Below are positions 7,884-16,581 of a stretch of DNA of 64,000 nucleotides, piece by piece. Source of the stretch: Bacillus sp. OK048 (GTDB lineage: Bacteria; Bacillota; Bacilli; Bacillales; Cytobacillaceae); NCBI RefSeq assembly GCF_900103525.1, contig NZ_FNHN01000001.1:186001-250000 (forward strand), given 5' to 3'. A program made the position numbers and the translations under genes. Numbering within the stretch: position 1 is the first letter of the stretch; every line of letters begins with the position of its first letter. A model generated the notes under the pieces. That model saw nothing but the letters and a program-made list of their open reading frames with translations, had not been told where the DNA came from and ran no database searches.

Positions 7884-9131
7884 TTACCTGGGAAATTTAG
7901 CGAATTTCAGCTCCAACCTATTTCTTCTTATTTCAAGTTGCTTTTGGATTTTTTGCATTGGAACTTTCATGTTTTCTGCTATTTCCAAAGCTTTTAAGCA
8001 ATAATTTAAAGCTTTCTGATAATCTTTTAATTTATGCTCATAAATTTTTGCAACTTCTATGCATGCTTCCTGACTCAGGTGATCTCTTCCTGCATCAGCC
8101 ACTTCCAGAAATAATGGCAAGCTACCTTCCCAGTTTTGGATTTTTTTAGACTGATAGGCTAATGCAAGCTTTGCTTGCAAGGAAGTCATATCACTACCCT
8201 CTGCAAGCTTTATCAATACTTTAGCAGCCTCTTCCTTTTGCCCGAGTGAGTCATACCACCGTCCGACTTCAAATGATTCCTTACGAGTTTGCTTACTGTC
8301 CATCCCACAGAGTTGAAAGGTTAGATGGATATATAGTGTAACAAGCGATAAAATATCGATTTCATTGTGTTTAATGACACCTAACATTCCATCCGGCTGT
8401 TTACTTTCAATAAAATCAAAATAAATCATTGGCGCCAGAAACCCTGGGATATCATTTTCCCGTTCAATCCCCAATACATCTTTTTCAACCACAGCTAACT
8501 TTAACCGTTCCAGTTTATGCTTCCAAAGTCTTCTTGCAGCATGAAATAAATCAAAATGACCAAACGCAGGCAGTTTTGGAACATGATCCCGAACAAGTGT
8601 ATGTCTGGTTTTCACTTGCGGCCAATCAAAGGATTTCCCATTATAGGTGACCAATGTCTTATAGTTTATCTGTTCAAGAAAGCTTTGATATAAAGGCACT
8701 TCTGCACCTGGATGTGGGAGAATATGCTGCCTCAAGACAAGATTTTCACCGACTACACTCGCATATCCAAGTAGAAAAATCGTGTTACCTACTCCCCCTC
8801 CCAGCCCAGTCGTTTCCGTATCAAAGAAGAATAATTCTTCCGGACGGTGCCCTTCTGCTGATAATGGATGGCTGACAGGCCGCTTATTCCAGATCTCGAC
8901 GGCGGTAAGAAAATCATGAAAATGATAATGACCATGCTTTTGTGACAACGGATATTTGACTTCACGAACAAGACAGTAATCCTGATCAAAAAAATATGGG
9001 GCCGTATTTTCACTTTCCCATTTCGGAAGGAAAGGAACCTCAATTCTTTCAGATTTTGAGGTGATAGTATTGGAAGTTCCACCAGTTGAAATATGCGGTT
9101 TTAAGCGATTTAATTTGTTTTTTAATGACAT
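7884..9131 (-). CDS. mrfB: MrfB (YprB) 3'-5' exonuclease-like protein with TPR region
   Basis: A 415-residue protein homologous to B. subtilis YprB/MrfB, which works with the helicase MrfA in UvrABC-independent repair of mitomycin C damage. The N-terminal half carries a DEDD-type RNase H-like nuclease: FFFDTETTGLGGG (Asp104, Glu106), YNGKSFDWPQVKTRH, and HNEIDILSLVTLY with the last acidic residue. The C-terminal half (about 300-390) is a helical TPR-like repeat region. It lies 17 bases downstream of mrfA on the same strand, so the two are probably one transcript. Confidence 0.88.
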   Translation of the reverse strand: MSLKNKLNRLKPHISTGGTSNTITSKSERIEVPFLPKWESENTAPYFFDQDYCLVREVKYPLSQKHGHYHFHDFLTAVEIWNKRPVSHPLSAEGHRPEELFFFDTETTGLGGGVGNTIFLLGYASVVGENLVLRQHILPHPGAEVPLYQSFLEQINYKTLVTYNGKSFDWPQVKTRHTLVRDHVPKLPAFGHFDLFHAARRLWKHKLERLKLAVVEKDVLGIERENDIPGFLAPMIYFDFIESKQPDGMLGVIKHNEIDILSLVTLYIHLTFQLCGMDSKQTRKESFEVGRWYDSLGQKEEAAKVLIKLAEGSDMTSLQAKLALAYQSKKIQNWEGSLPLFLEVADAGRDHLSQEACIEVAKIYEHKLKDYQKALNYCLKALEIAENMKVPMQKIQKQLEIRRNRLELKFAKFPR

Positions 9132-9148
9132 TGCTGCATTACCTCGTT

Positions 9149-11425
9149 TTAATTGGAAGGATCTAAAAAAGCGTTAATTATTTTTACTGTATCATTTTTT
9201 GCCGTTTCACTTACAGTATCAGTTCCAATACATGAAGGGCAACCAGTTTGACATTTACAGTTCTCAATCATCTTCTTTGTTTCTGTGAATACGATGGCCA
9301 TTCCTGAATGAATTTTTTCACTTAAACCAATGCCGCCAGGATAACGATCATAAAAGAAGATCGTTGGCTTTTCATTGTGATCTGCTTTCACTTGTGGAAT
9401 TACATGGATATCCTGTGGATCTGACATGACAAATAATGGAGCAATATGATTTAAAGCATGGGCAGCTCCCACTAGTCCCTGCTCTAAGCGGTCATGTCCT
9501 ATTTCTGAAAACGACTTATTTAAAGAGATCCATGCGGCACTTGTGTGCAACTCTTCCTCCGGGAGATGGATTGGTCCTGAACCAATATTTTCATGTGTTT
9601 CAAATTTAATTTTTTTAAAAATGGTTGCCATTGCCCGAACACTGACATCCCCGTAGCCAACTTCTGCGTCATCGACCTTTTTAAGCTTGTCCTCTTCCAA
9701 TACCTTCAGTTGTACTGCTAAATTGGCATCTGTAAAATAATCTACATCCACTTCCCGGACAAATGCCTTTTTTTCATCCCAATCAAGTTTCTCGACTTGA
9801 AATTGAGTACCTTGATGGAGATAAATGGCTTCATCATGAAGAAGTGTCATAGCTGAAAACCGATCCATTTCCCCAATCACGCGTGCATTTGCCACATCTG
9901 ATTGATCAATAATAATTACATTCTCCTGTGAGGCAGAGCGCAAGCTGATATTATGGGCAGGAAAGGAATCGTTCATCCAATACCATTTATCACCGTTCTG
10001 ATAAAGAATACGTTCCTCTGTCAAATATTCAAGCAGATCCTCAGTTCCCACATCCCCAAACTGCTCACCCGCTTTAAAAGGAAGTTCAAAAGCTGCACAT
10101 TTCATATGATCGATTAAGATAATCAAGTTGTCGGGATTAATGCGTGCCGTTTCTGGACTCTTATTAAAAAAGTACTCTGGGTTCTGGATAATATATTGAT
10201 CAAGTGGACTTGAACTCGCGACCATTATTACAAGAGCTTCTCCGTGCCGTCTGCCAGCTCTGCCTGCCTGCTGCCAGGCACTTGAAATTGTACCAGGATA
10301 ACCTGTCATAATACATACTTGCAGCTGTCCAATATCAACCCCCAGCTCCAATGCATTTGTACTCACTACTCCGTAAATATCCCCACTACGCAGACCTTTT
10401 TCAATTTTTCTTCTTTCTGATGGCAGATAACCGCCTCGGTAACCCATGATTGATTTTGGCCCTAATTGATTTTTTACCAATTCTTGAAGATACGTTAAAA
10501 TAATTTCCACTCGAACTCTGCTTCTAGCGAAAACAATCGTTTGAATTTTATTTTTCAACAATTCTCCCGCGATTTTTCGAACTTCAAGTGTTGCACTTCT
10601 CCTTATGTTTAAGGGTTTATTCACAATGGGCGGATTATAGAAAAGAAAGTGTTTTGTACCACTTGGTGCTCCATTATTGTCAATCAGCACCATTTTTTCT
10701 TCTGTCAGTTTTTCAGCTAGCTCAAGTGGATTGGCGATGGTTGCCGATGTACAAATAAAAACCGGGTTGCTTCCATAGTACCGACAGATCCGTTTTAACC
10801 TGCGAATGACATTGGCAACATGGCTGCCAAAGACACCACGATAGGTATGGAGCTCATCAATGACAACGAATTTGAGATTTTCAAAAAGAGAAACCCATTT
10901 CGTATGATGAGGTAAAATGGCTGAATGAAGCATATCCGGATTGGTTATCACAACATGCCCTGCCTTACGAACCTTTTGGCGGATATTTGCTGGTGTGTCA
11001 CCGTCATACGTATAACTATTGATATCAATTCCACCCGCCTGGATGATTTCATTGATTTCACTTTTCTGATCCTGTGCAAGTGCTTTTGTAGGAAACATAT
11101 AAAGAGCTCGTGCACTTGGGTTAGAGAGAATAGTTTGTAAAACTGGCAGGTTATAGCACAATGTTTTACCTGAAGCGGTCGGTGTAACGGCTACAACACT
11201 ATTTTCAGCCATAATCCTCTCATAAGCCGTTTTTTGGTGCGTATACAGCTTCTCAATTCCTTTATTTGTCAGAGCATCTTTTAATGCTATATGCAGATTA
11301 TCTGGAAGCGAAACAGTTTGGGCTGTCTTCGCGTCTAGCGTTTTCCAGGTAACGATATTTTCTTTAAAGTTGTCATTTATTTTTAAATCAGCAAGAATTT
11401 CTTGGAGATTTTTTTTCAGTTTCAT
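9149..11425 (-). CDS. mrfA: MrfA (YprA) DEAD/DEAH-box DNA helicase
   Basis: A 758-residue superfamily 2 helicase matching YprA/MrfA of B. subtilis. Walker A is VTPTASGKT, the DExH box is VVIDELHTYRG, motif III is CTSATIANP and motif VI is QQAGRAGRR. The C-terminal DUF1998-type zinc-binding region contains CKCQTGCPSCIG with four cysteines. MrfA is a 3'-5' helicase that acts with MrfB in mitomycin adduct repair. ATG 11425 is chosen over the upstream GTG-type start because GAGGTGA lies six bases before it. Length is typical. Confidence 0.9.
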   Translation of the reverse strand: MKLKKNLQEILADLKINDNFKENIVTWKTLDAKTAQTVSLPDNLHIALKDALTNKGIEKLYTHQKTAYERIMAENSVVAVTPTASGKTLCYNLPVLQTILSNPSARALYMFPTKALAQDQKSEINEIIQAGGIDINSYTYDGDTPANIRQKVRKAGHVVITNPDMLHSAILPHHTKWVSLFENLKFVVIDELHTYRGVFGSHVANVIRRLKRICRYYGSNPVFICTSATIANPLELAEKLTEEKMVLIDNNGAPSGTKHFLFYNPPIVNKPLNIRRSATLEVRKIAGELLKNKIQTIVFARSRVRVEIILTYLQELVKNQLGPKSIMGYRGGYLPSERRKIEKGLRSGDIYGVVSTNALELGVDIGQLQVCIMTGYPGTISSAWQQAGRAGRRHGEALVIMVASSSPLDQYIIQNPEYFFNKSPETARINPDNLIILIDHMKCAAFELPFKAGEQFGDVGTEDLLEYLTEERILYQNGDKWYWMNDSFPAHNISLRSASQENVIIIDQSDVANARVIGEMDRFSAMTLLHDEAIYLHQGTQFQVEKLDWDEKKAFVREVDVDYFTDANLAVQLKVLEEDKLKKVDDAEVGYGDVSVRAMATIFKKIKFETHENIGSGPIHLPEEELHTSAAWISLNKSFSEIGHDRLEQGLVGAAHALNHIAPLFVMSDPQDIHVIPQVKADHNEKPTIFFYDRYPGGIGLSEKIHSGMAIVFTETKKMIENCKCQTGCPSCIGTDTVSETAKNDTVKIINAFLDPSN

Positions 11426-11476
11426 TCCGATCACCTCATTACTTTTATTATAGCGAATAAACGTTCGTAAAAAAAG

Positions 11477-11562
11477 TTAATTAAGGCTCATTTCTTAAAC
11501 TTTGCTACGTTAAAATCGGCTAAAGATTTTAACGACTCTCGTTACGAAAACAGCCTTAATTA
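11477..11562. repeat. Dispersed inverted-repeat element B, short form
   Basis: An 86-bp element with ends TTAATTAAGGCT and AGCCTTAATTA as inverted repeats. The inner part contains ACGTTAAAATCGGC and GATTTTAAC, forming a second stem. A longer relative in the opposite orientation lies at 29310-29497. It sits between mrfA and the CRP/FNR gene. Confidence 0.75.
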
Positions 11563-11622
11563 TTATTAGTTTGTCTGTTACAATAGTATAAGGTATTTTA
11601 TTTCGTCTGTGGAGGCCGGAGA

Positions 11623-12321
11623 ATGAGAATTGAAGAAATTAAGAAGGTACTTTCAGAATTCACGCTTTTTAGGGAATTAGATGACTATGAACTAGCTAAG
11701 ATTGCCAATATTTCTATTGCCCGAGAATGGAAAAAGCAAAGTCATGTTTTTCTTCAAGGTGATCCATTAGAAAATGTATACTTTATTTATGCTGGTAAAA
11801 TCAAGATCTACAAAAGTGATATTAATGGGAAAGAACAGATTGTAGCCATAATGAAAAAGGGAGAAATGTTTCCTCACGTTGGTTTTTTTAGAAAAGGTGA
11901 TTACCCTGCATATGCCGAAGTTCTTGAACCATCAACCCTTATCGCTGTCCCGATTTCTAAATTTGAAGGCGTGCTGATCGAGTACCCTGAGCTAAGTATT
12001 AAAGTCTTTAAAGTACTTGGTGAAAAAATTGTTGATTTACAAAACCGATTGGAAGAACAAATTCTAAACAATACATATGAACAAATTATCAAATTATTAA
12101 TACGCCTTGCACAAAAACATGGTAAGGAATTAGAAGATGGTACCATCCAACTTAAATCCGAATTTACCAATCGCGACCTTGCGAATATGATCGGGACCAC
12201 AAGAGAAACAATCAGTAGAACCCTTACTAAAATGAAAAAGGATGAACTAATTGAAGTTGATCAGCATGGTGATATGATCGTCGATATCGAAATTCTTATG
12301 GAAGAAATTAATTTAATCTAA
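11623..12321 (+). CDS. CRP/FNR-family transcriptional regulator without cysteines
   Basis: A 232-residue regulator. The N-terminal cyclic-nucleotide-binding-like beta roll (about 15-125) includes FLQGDPLENVYFIYAGKIKI; a dimerisation helix follows, then a C-terminal winged helix with recognition helix TTRETISRTLTKMK. The RETxxR pattern is that of proteins reading TGTGA half-sites. There is no cysteine in the protein, so it cannot hold an FNR-type iron-sulfur cluster; sensing might instead use heme or another ligand. It converges on hcp, whose promoter carries a TGTGA-N6-TCACT site, making hcp a likely target. GGAGG precedes the ATG. Confidence 0.88.
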   Translation: MRIEEIKKVLSEFTLFRELDDYELAKIANISIAREWKKQSHVFLQGDPLENVYFIYAGKIKIYKSDINGKEQIVAIMKKGEMFPHVGFFRKGDYPAYAEVLEPSTLIAVPISKFEGVLIEYPELSIKVFKVLGEKIVDLQNRLEEQILNNTYEQIIKLLIRLAQKHGKELEDGTIQLKSEFTNRDLANMIGTTRETISRTLTKMKKDELIEVDQHGDMIVDIEILMEEINLI

Positions 12322-12353
12322 AAACCGCAGCCTCCGATTTAGCTGCGGTTTTT
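12321..12353. terminator. Bidirectional terminator between the CRP/FNR gene and hcp
   Basis: The stem AAAACCGCAGC/GCTGCGGTTTT, followed by T-rich sequence, is shared by the two convergent genes. Confidence 0.88.
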
Positions 12354-12360
12354 CTATTCT

Positions 12361-13659
12361 CTATGCTTTTGAAAGCTCAAGCATGTCTGCCATGTCTTCT
12401 TGAGCAGTACCAATTAATTTTAAATTAAATGTTTCTTGAAGTACCTGCAGGACACCTTCTGATATAAATTCAGGCGGTTTAGGACCAATCCTAATATCTT
12501 GGATGCCTAAGCTAAATAGTCCTAATAGGATGGCAACTGCTTTTTGTTCAAACCAGGATAAGACGATACTAACTGGAAGTTCATTGATTTCACAGCCAAA
12601 TGCGTCAGCAAGTGCCATGGCAATCTTGACAGTAGAGCCTGAGTTATTGCATTGTCCAAGGTCGATATAACGAGGGATATCGGTTCCAGAAACAACACCA
12701 TAGTCGACATCGTTAAATCGGAATTTACCACATGATGTAGTCAAAATAACGGCTTCCGGTGGAAGTGAGGTCGCCAATTCACGATAATATTCTCCGCCTG
12801 GGCCAGGTGCGTCACAGCCTGCAATCACAAAAAATCGTTTAATTTTCCCTGCTTTCACAGCGTCAATTACTTCTGGAGCTAAGCCAAGAACCGTTTCGTG
12901 GTGGAAACCTGTAAGCAAGGTTTCATCTGACTGGATATTCGCTTCTGGAAGTTCTAGTGCTCTTTCTATTAATTGAGAAAAATCATCGTTGGTGATTTTT
13001 TGTACGTTTTCAAGACCAGCTACTTCATAGCTGAACATTCTATCTGCATAAGTACCTTTAATAGGCATTACACAGTTTGTTGTCGCTAATATTGCACCTG
13101 GGAATTTTTCAAAAAGTCGGCGTTGGTCATACCAAGCCTTTCCAATATTTCCTTTTAAGTGTGAATATTTCTTTAATGCCGGATAACCATGCGCAGGCAG
13201 CATTTCAGAATGGGTGTAAATATTTATGCCCTTTCCTTCTGTTTGCTTCAGTAATTCCTCTAGGGCAAATAAGTTATGACCAGAAACAACAATACATTTC
13301 CCTTCAATTTTGTTCTGGCTGACTCGGATCGGTTCAGGAATACCTAGACGCTTTGTGTGTGCTTCATCCAGCATTTCCATGACACGAACAGTAGCTTGAC
13401 CTACCTTCATGGCCATTTCAATATGTTCTTGAACGTTGAAGTTAGAATTCGTTAATGTTAAATATAGTGCTTCCTGGGTAGTGGTATCTACAAAAGCATC
13501 TGTATATCCTAGTTGATTCGCATGTGTCCGGTAGGCTGCAATCCCTTTTAGCCCATAAATAATCGTATCCTGCAGGCTTGAAATCGTCTCATCTTTCCCA
13601 CAAACACCGACTACTGTGCATCCGCCAGCTGGGGTTTGTTCACATTGATTACAGAACAT
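12361..13659 (-). CDS. hcp: Hybrid cluster protein Hcp (hydroxylamine / NO reductase)
   Basis: A 432-residue protein, the compact Hcp class. The N-terminal motif has Cys3, Cys6, Cys14 and Cys20 for the 4Fe-4S cluster. Hybrid-cluster ligands lie in the remaining conserved segments: VVSGHNLFALEEL, TTNCVMP, VIAGCDAPGPGGEYY, TTSCGKFRFND and LGQCNNSGS. The enzyme reduces hydroxylamine in vitro and acts physiologically in NO handling under low oxygen. It is a single-gene unit with a CRP/FNR-type site and promoter upstream and a shared terminator downstream. The NO-linked genes at 1-1.9 kb are distant, but the theme is common. Confidence 0.95.
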   Translation of the reverse strand: MFCNQCEQTPAGGCTVVGVCGKDETISSLQDTIIYGLKGIAAYRTHANQLGYTDAFVDTTTQEALYLTLTNSNFNVQEHIEMAMKVGQATVRVMEMLDEAHTKRLGIPEPIRVSQNKIEGKCIVVSGHNLFALEELLKQTEGKGINIYTHSEMLPAHGYPALKKYSHLKGNIGKAWYDQRRLFEKFPGAILATTNCVMPIKGTYADRMFSYEVAGLENVQKITNDDFSQLIERALELPEANIQSDETLLTGFHHETVLGLAPEVIDAVKAGKIKRFFVIAGCDAPGPGGEYYRELATSLPPEAVILTTSCGKFRFNDVDYGVVSGTDIPRYIDLGQCNNSGSTVKIAMALADAFGCEINELPVSIVLSWFEQKAVAILLGLFSLGIQDIRIGPKPPEFISEGVLQVLQETFNLKLIGTAQEDMADMLELSKA

Positions 13660-13693
13660 ATATCTTCCTCGCTTTCCTTAAATTACTTATTAA

Positions 13694-13735
13694 GCATACA
13701 AACAGTCGGAAAACTTTTATGTGACATAAGTCACT
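13694..13735 (-). promoter_or_regulatory. CRP/FNR-type activator site and promoter of hcp
   Basis: TGTGACATAAGTCACT at 13720-13735 matches the TGTGA-N6-TCACA consensus except for the last base. A minus-strand -10 candidate TATGCT lies at 13699-13694, placing the site centre (13727.5) about 41 bases before the inferred start point, the classic class II activation distance. No good -35 hexamer is present, as expected for an activator-dependent promoter. Confidence 0.7.
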
Positions 13736-13790
13736 TTTAAAGACGTTGTAATAAAAGGTTCATAAAGTTAGCTCAAATCTTTGTCAAAGC

Positions 13791-13817
13791 ACCAACCTAA
13801 ACTTAGAGCATATGATA
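13791..13817 (+). promoter_or_regulatory. Candidate sigma-K promoter of the Hsp20 gene
   Basis: AC at 13791-13792, a 16-base spacer, then CATATGATA at 13809-13817 fit the sigma-K consensus exactly. The ATG is 35 bases downstream, which supports mother-cell expression of the Hsp20 protein during sporulation. Confidence 0.55.
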
Positions 13818-13851
13818 GGATGAGAAAATTTGGATAGAGGGGGAAAACAGG

Positions 13852-14331
13852 ATGTCGTCCATGATTCCAAGTGATGAAAATAATAATAAGAAAGTGAAAC
13901 CGGAACATTTCAAAGATTTTTTTAGGTCCATGAATGACCTAATTCATGAAAAACCAGTAAAAGGGTTTCTACAATCGATGGATGAATTTTTCAATAATCC
14001 TTTTCCTAGTGGAGGATTTCCAGTTCAGGTCCGGGACTTGGAGGATGAAACCATTATTTCAGCAGAGCTGCCGGGGATTAAAAAGGAACGAATACGACTA
14101 AATATCTTACCGAATCAATTAACGATTACCATCGAAAATCATGAGGTCGAGGCAAAAGAAGATCTTAACAACCACTTTTTTCATAAAAAGGTTTCGCAAC
14201 AAAGGCTTTCCCGGACCATTTCCTTACCTATGGTCATTAATGAAAGATTGGTTAAAGCATCCTATCGGGATGGTCTATTAACGATTCGCATTCCACTTAT
14301 TAAAGGAAAAACAATAAACATCGAAGACTAA
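13852..14331 (+). CDS. Hsp20/alpha-crystallin protein, probably spore-coat type (CotM/CotP-like)
   Basis: A 159-residue small heat-shock-family protein. An N-terminal arm of about 60 residues with IHEKPVKGFLQSMDEFFNNP is followed by the alpha-crystallin domain (about 65-155): VQVRDLEDETIISAELPGIKKERI, then SRTISLPMVINERLVKASYRDGLLTIRIP, which has the family's A-x-x-x-n-G-v-L signature. Small heat-shock proteins of this type are either chaperones or, in Bacillus, coat components (CotM, CotP). The sigma-K-like promoter immediately upstream favours the coat role; that is inference. It ends at a bidirectional terminator shared with yppG. Confidence 0.82.
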   Translation: MSSMIPSDENNNKKVKPEHFKDFFRSMNDLIHEKPVKGFLQSMDEFFNNPFPSGGFPVQVRDLEDETIISAELPGIKKERIRLNILPNQLTITIENHEVEAKEDLNNHFFHKKVSQQRLSRTISLPMVINERLVKASYRDGLLTIRIPLIKGKTINIED

Positions 14332-14371
14332 TAGTCTTGATTCTAGAAAAACTTTTCGACAAAAACCCATT

Positions 14372-14406
14372 AAAAGAGACGGCTATTCGCCGTCTTTCTC
14401 TTTTTT
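14372..14406. terminator. Bidirectional terminator between the Hsp20 gene and yppG
   Basis: The stem AGACGG/CCGTCT lies within AAAAGAGACGG and CCGTCTTTCTCTTTTTT, serving the convergent genes on both sides. Confidence 0.82.
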
Positions 14407-14968
14407 ATGCTTTAAACATACCACCAAGCCCTTTGACTAAAGAAGACACTTGCGTGACAGCATTTACTAACTGACCAGTGGTATTCACCATCTTGTTAAC
14501 ATCCACTGTACCATCCTGTGATTTAAAAGAGTTCATGAGGGATTGAATTCCTCCAGGCTGTTTAATCATTCCATTTGGTTTTGGATATGGATTCATTCCT
14601 TGGTAACCATTCATTTGCGCCATATACGGGTTCTGGGCCATTTCCTCTTTGGGCTGGAGTGGATTTTGAAATAGAAATTGCCCATCTTTTGGAGGGTACT
14701 GTCCAGTTGGATTGGGCATTTGCGGAGGTATTCCACCAGGCTGATAGGCTGATTCATATGGTTGATACGGTTGTTGATATTGCTGTTGAAAATAAGGATT
14801 TGGTTGTTGATATGGATACCACTCCATGTTCTGTACTGCTTGGTACTGATATGGTAGATTACGGGGAACCGGTTGATAATTTGGTTGATAATAGATTGGA
14901 CTCATGTAATTCATTTGCCCCGAGTATCCATGATTTAAATAAGGATTTGATCTATTTTTACCAAACAT
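14405..14968 (-). CDS. YppG-like spore protein
   Basis: About 187 residues: a long Pro/Gln/Tyr/Asn-rich N-terminal region (NPYFQQQYQQPYQPYES and similar), then a conserved C-terminal block, GGIQSLMNSFKSQDGTVDVNKMVNTTGQLVNAVTQVSSLVKGLGGMF. That block is typical of YppG and related Bacillus coat-associated proteins. The low-complexity part is probably unstructured. AAGGAG lies ten bases before ATG 14968; a TTG at 14974 is the alternative start. Gene order with yppF and yppE agrees with the B. subtilis ypp cluster. Confidence 0.8.
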   Translation of the reverse strand: MFGKNRSNPYLNHGYSGQMNYMSPIYYQPNYQPVPRNLPYQYQAVQNMEWYPYQQPNPYFQQQYQQPYQPYESAYQPGGIPPQMPNPTGQYPPKDGQFLFQNPLQPKEEMAQNPYMAQMNGYQGMNPYPKPNGMIKQPGGIQSLMNSFKSQDGTVDVNKMVNTTGQLVNAVTQVSSLVKGLGGMFKA

Positions 14969-15158
14969 GGGCAAACATCTCCTTGGTGCGTTTTTTCAAT
15001 ACTACACACTATGTAGGAAATAGATTATGGGTGCATATTTTCTTATAGATTTCAATGTCAAAATGAGGAGAATTTTGTCTAAAGTTTAAATATTTTAAAA
15101 ACTAGGAATCCTTTTTTTTCATGGTACTATTAAAAAAAAGATGAAGGAGGAATTACAT

Positions 15159-15368
15159 ATGGTCATACGCTCACTTAAAAGCAAGTTTATTCAAAGTCGG
15201 GAATACAACACGGATGATGTTAACACATTATTGGATTTTGCTAAGAAGGCGTATATACATAACGAGATTGACATTAAAGAGTATCGCCTTCTAGTTCGTG
15301 AACTTGAAGCTCATGGCGCCGTAATTCCTGACGATTATAAGGAAGACTCCCTCATCGAAAATTCATAA
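15159..15368 (+). CDS. yppF: YppF family protein
   Basis: A 69-residue protein starting MVIRSLKSKFIQSREYNTDD with an AAGGAGG ribosome binding site seven bases upstream; the longer frame from 15141 includes that site and is rejected. The segment LLDFAKKAYIHNEIDIKEYRLLVRELEAHGA is the conserved YppF core. Function is unknown; the family is restricted to Bacillaceae. It is followed by a hairpin shared with the convergent yppE. Confidence 0.85.
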   Translation: MVIRSLKSKFIQSREYNTDDVNTLLDFAKKAYIHNEIDIKEYRLLVRELEAHGAVIPDDYKEDSLIENS

Positions 15369-15396
15369 ATATGAAAATTACAACTAGACAAGCCCA

Positions 15397-15430
15397 AAAG
15401 AGATGCAGTTTTGCATCTCTTTATTATTTT
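15397..15430. terminator. Bidirectional terminator between yppF and yppE
   Basis: The stem AAAGAGATGCA/TGCATCTCTTT is followed by T-rich sequence. Confidence 0.85.
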
Positions 15431-15780
15431 TTCAGTTCTTTAACAATTTCTACTAGAAAATATTCAACTGTCCGATTGGTATTTAAAAATCTTGATCGGC
15501 TTGTTTTTGGGAAAAATGCTTGGATGGATAGTTGTTCTATATGTTCTAAAGTGGTATCAATTTGTTTGGGATGGATATGCTTTTGGGGATTTTTTTTCAA
15601 CCAATCCTTCATTGTGACATTCCATTCAACCCCTACCACCTTTACCTCATTTGCAAACGGCTTGATTACTTCATTAAAATCAAGCGTGATCCCTGTCTCC
15701 CTGGCTTCTTCATAGTATTTAAGACATAATTGATTAAAATCAATCAGTTTTTTTGTTAACTCGAGAATTTTTTCTGACAT
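15424..15780 (-). CDS. yppE: YppE family protein (DUF1798)
   Basis: A 118-residue, all-helical protein close in length to B. subtilis YppE. It contains LIDFNQLCLKYYEEARETG near the start and EWNVTMKDWLKKNPQKHIHPKQIDT in the middle, typical of DUF1798. No enzymatic motif is visible and the role is unknown. The flanking genes yppF and sspM support the identification. Element A copy 2 lies just upstream of its start. Confidence 0.85.
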   Translation of the reverse strand: MSEKILELTKKLIDFNQLCLKYYEEARETGITLDFNEVIKPFANEVKVVGVEWNVTMKDWLKKNPQKHIHPKQIDTTLEHIEQLSIQAFFPKTSRSRFLNTNRTVEYFLVEIVKELKK

Positions 15781-15827
15781 CGTAAATTTCCCCTTCTTTT
15801 TTGCATAATGGCTGTGTTAAACAAGGA

Positions 15828-16016
15828 TGTTGATTTGCGCTCCACTAAGGAAAGCTTCATTGAATAATCACCGCAGGGACAGGCGTTCTTTGCCTGTCAC
15901 GAGGCACTTCGCTTTCCGCGGGCGGTCGGTGAGCCTCCTCGCCGCTACGCGCCTGCAAGGTCTCACCCTGACCTGCTAGTCCCGCAGGAGTCTCGTGCCT
16001 TCCGCGCAAATCAACA
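15828..16016. repeat. Dispersed inverted-repeat element A, copy 2
   Basis: A 189-bp relative of the element at 5208-5338 with the same ends (TGTTGATTTGCGC and GCGCAAATCAACA) plus an extra internal segment near 15845-15905. An outer inverted repeat, GGCTGTGTTAAA at about 15810 and TTTAACACAGCC at about 16049, encloses it, so it may be nested in a second small element. No gene is present. Confidence 0.8.
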
Positions 16017-16115
16017 GGTTATCGAATCAACAGAATCCTTTAACACAGCCTACATAATAAAAAGCAGCTTTTTTTAAAAGCTACTCCAAGTTTTCTATTC
16101 TTATTCTATCGGTAA

Positions 16116-16388
16116 TTAAAAGCCCATTTCAAGTTTAAGCGATCTTGCAATCGAACTTGTTTTTTCTGCTGCATCATCTGTTGGCTGATTTATCCTATCT
16201 AACTCTTTTTCAAGTGTAGTGAGTTTTTGTACGGGTGCGGTTAATTTCGTTAACTCTTCATTATTCATTTGAATGCGAAGGTCTGTGAAAGATGCTTCTA
16301 AAACAATTTCCAGTTCTTCTAATTGATCATATATTTCTGTCAGCATAGAAAGCAACTTTACTTTTTCTGGCAATGACGAATTCATCAA
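16116..16388 (-). CDS. Small helical protein of unknown function (YppD position)
   Basis: About 89 residues if it starts at ATG 16385 or TTG 16388, because GAGGAGG lies 8-11 bases ahead. The longer frame to 16451 has no ribosome binding site. The sequence (LLSMLTEIYDQLEELEIVLEAS, then LTTLEKELDRINQP) is strongly amphipathic and likely coiled-coil. It lies between yppE and sspM, where B. subtilis has YppD, but I cannot confirm homology from the sequence alone. Confidence 0.6.
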   Translation of the reverse strand: MMNSSLPEKVKLLSMLTEIYDQLEELEIVLEASFTDLRIQMNNEELTKLTAPVQKLTTLEKELDRINQPTDDAAEKTSSIARSLKLEMGF

Positions 16389-16581
16389 ATTTAGAACCTC
16401 CTCGCTTTTATTACTAGTACTATTCTCTTTCGTTTTTACACTTCCTTCCACTCTGACAAAACTAGAAGTGTTTCGTCAAAGAAAGTGCCAATCTGGCATA
16501 AATTACCTTCCCATTCGACACTGCTTATTTTCGCATGAAAAATGGAAAAATCGAACAAGCTAAAAAATGGAGGTGTTGATG

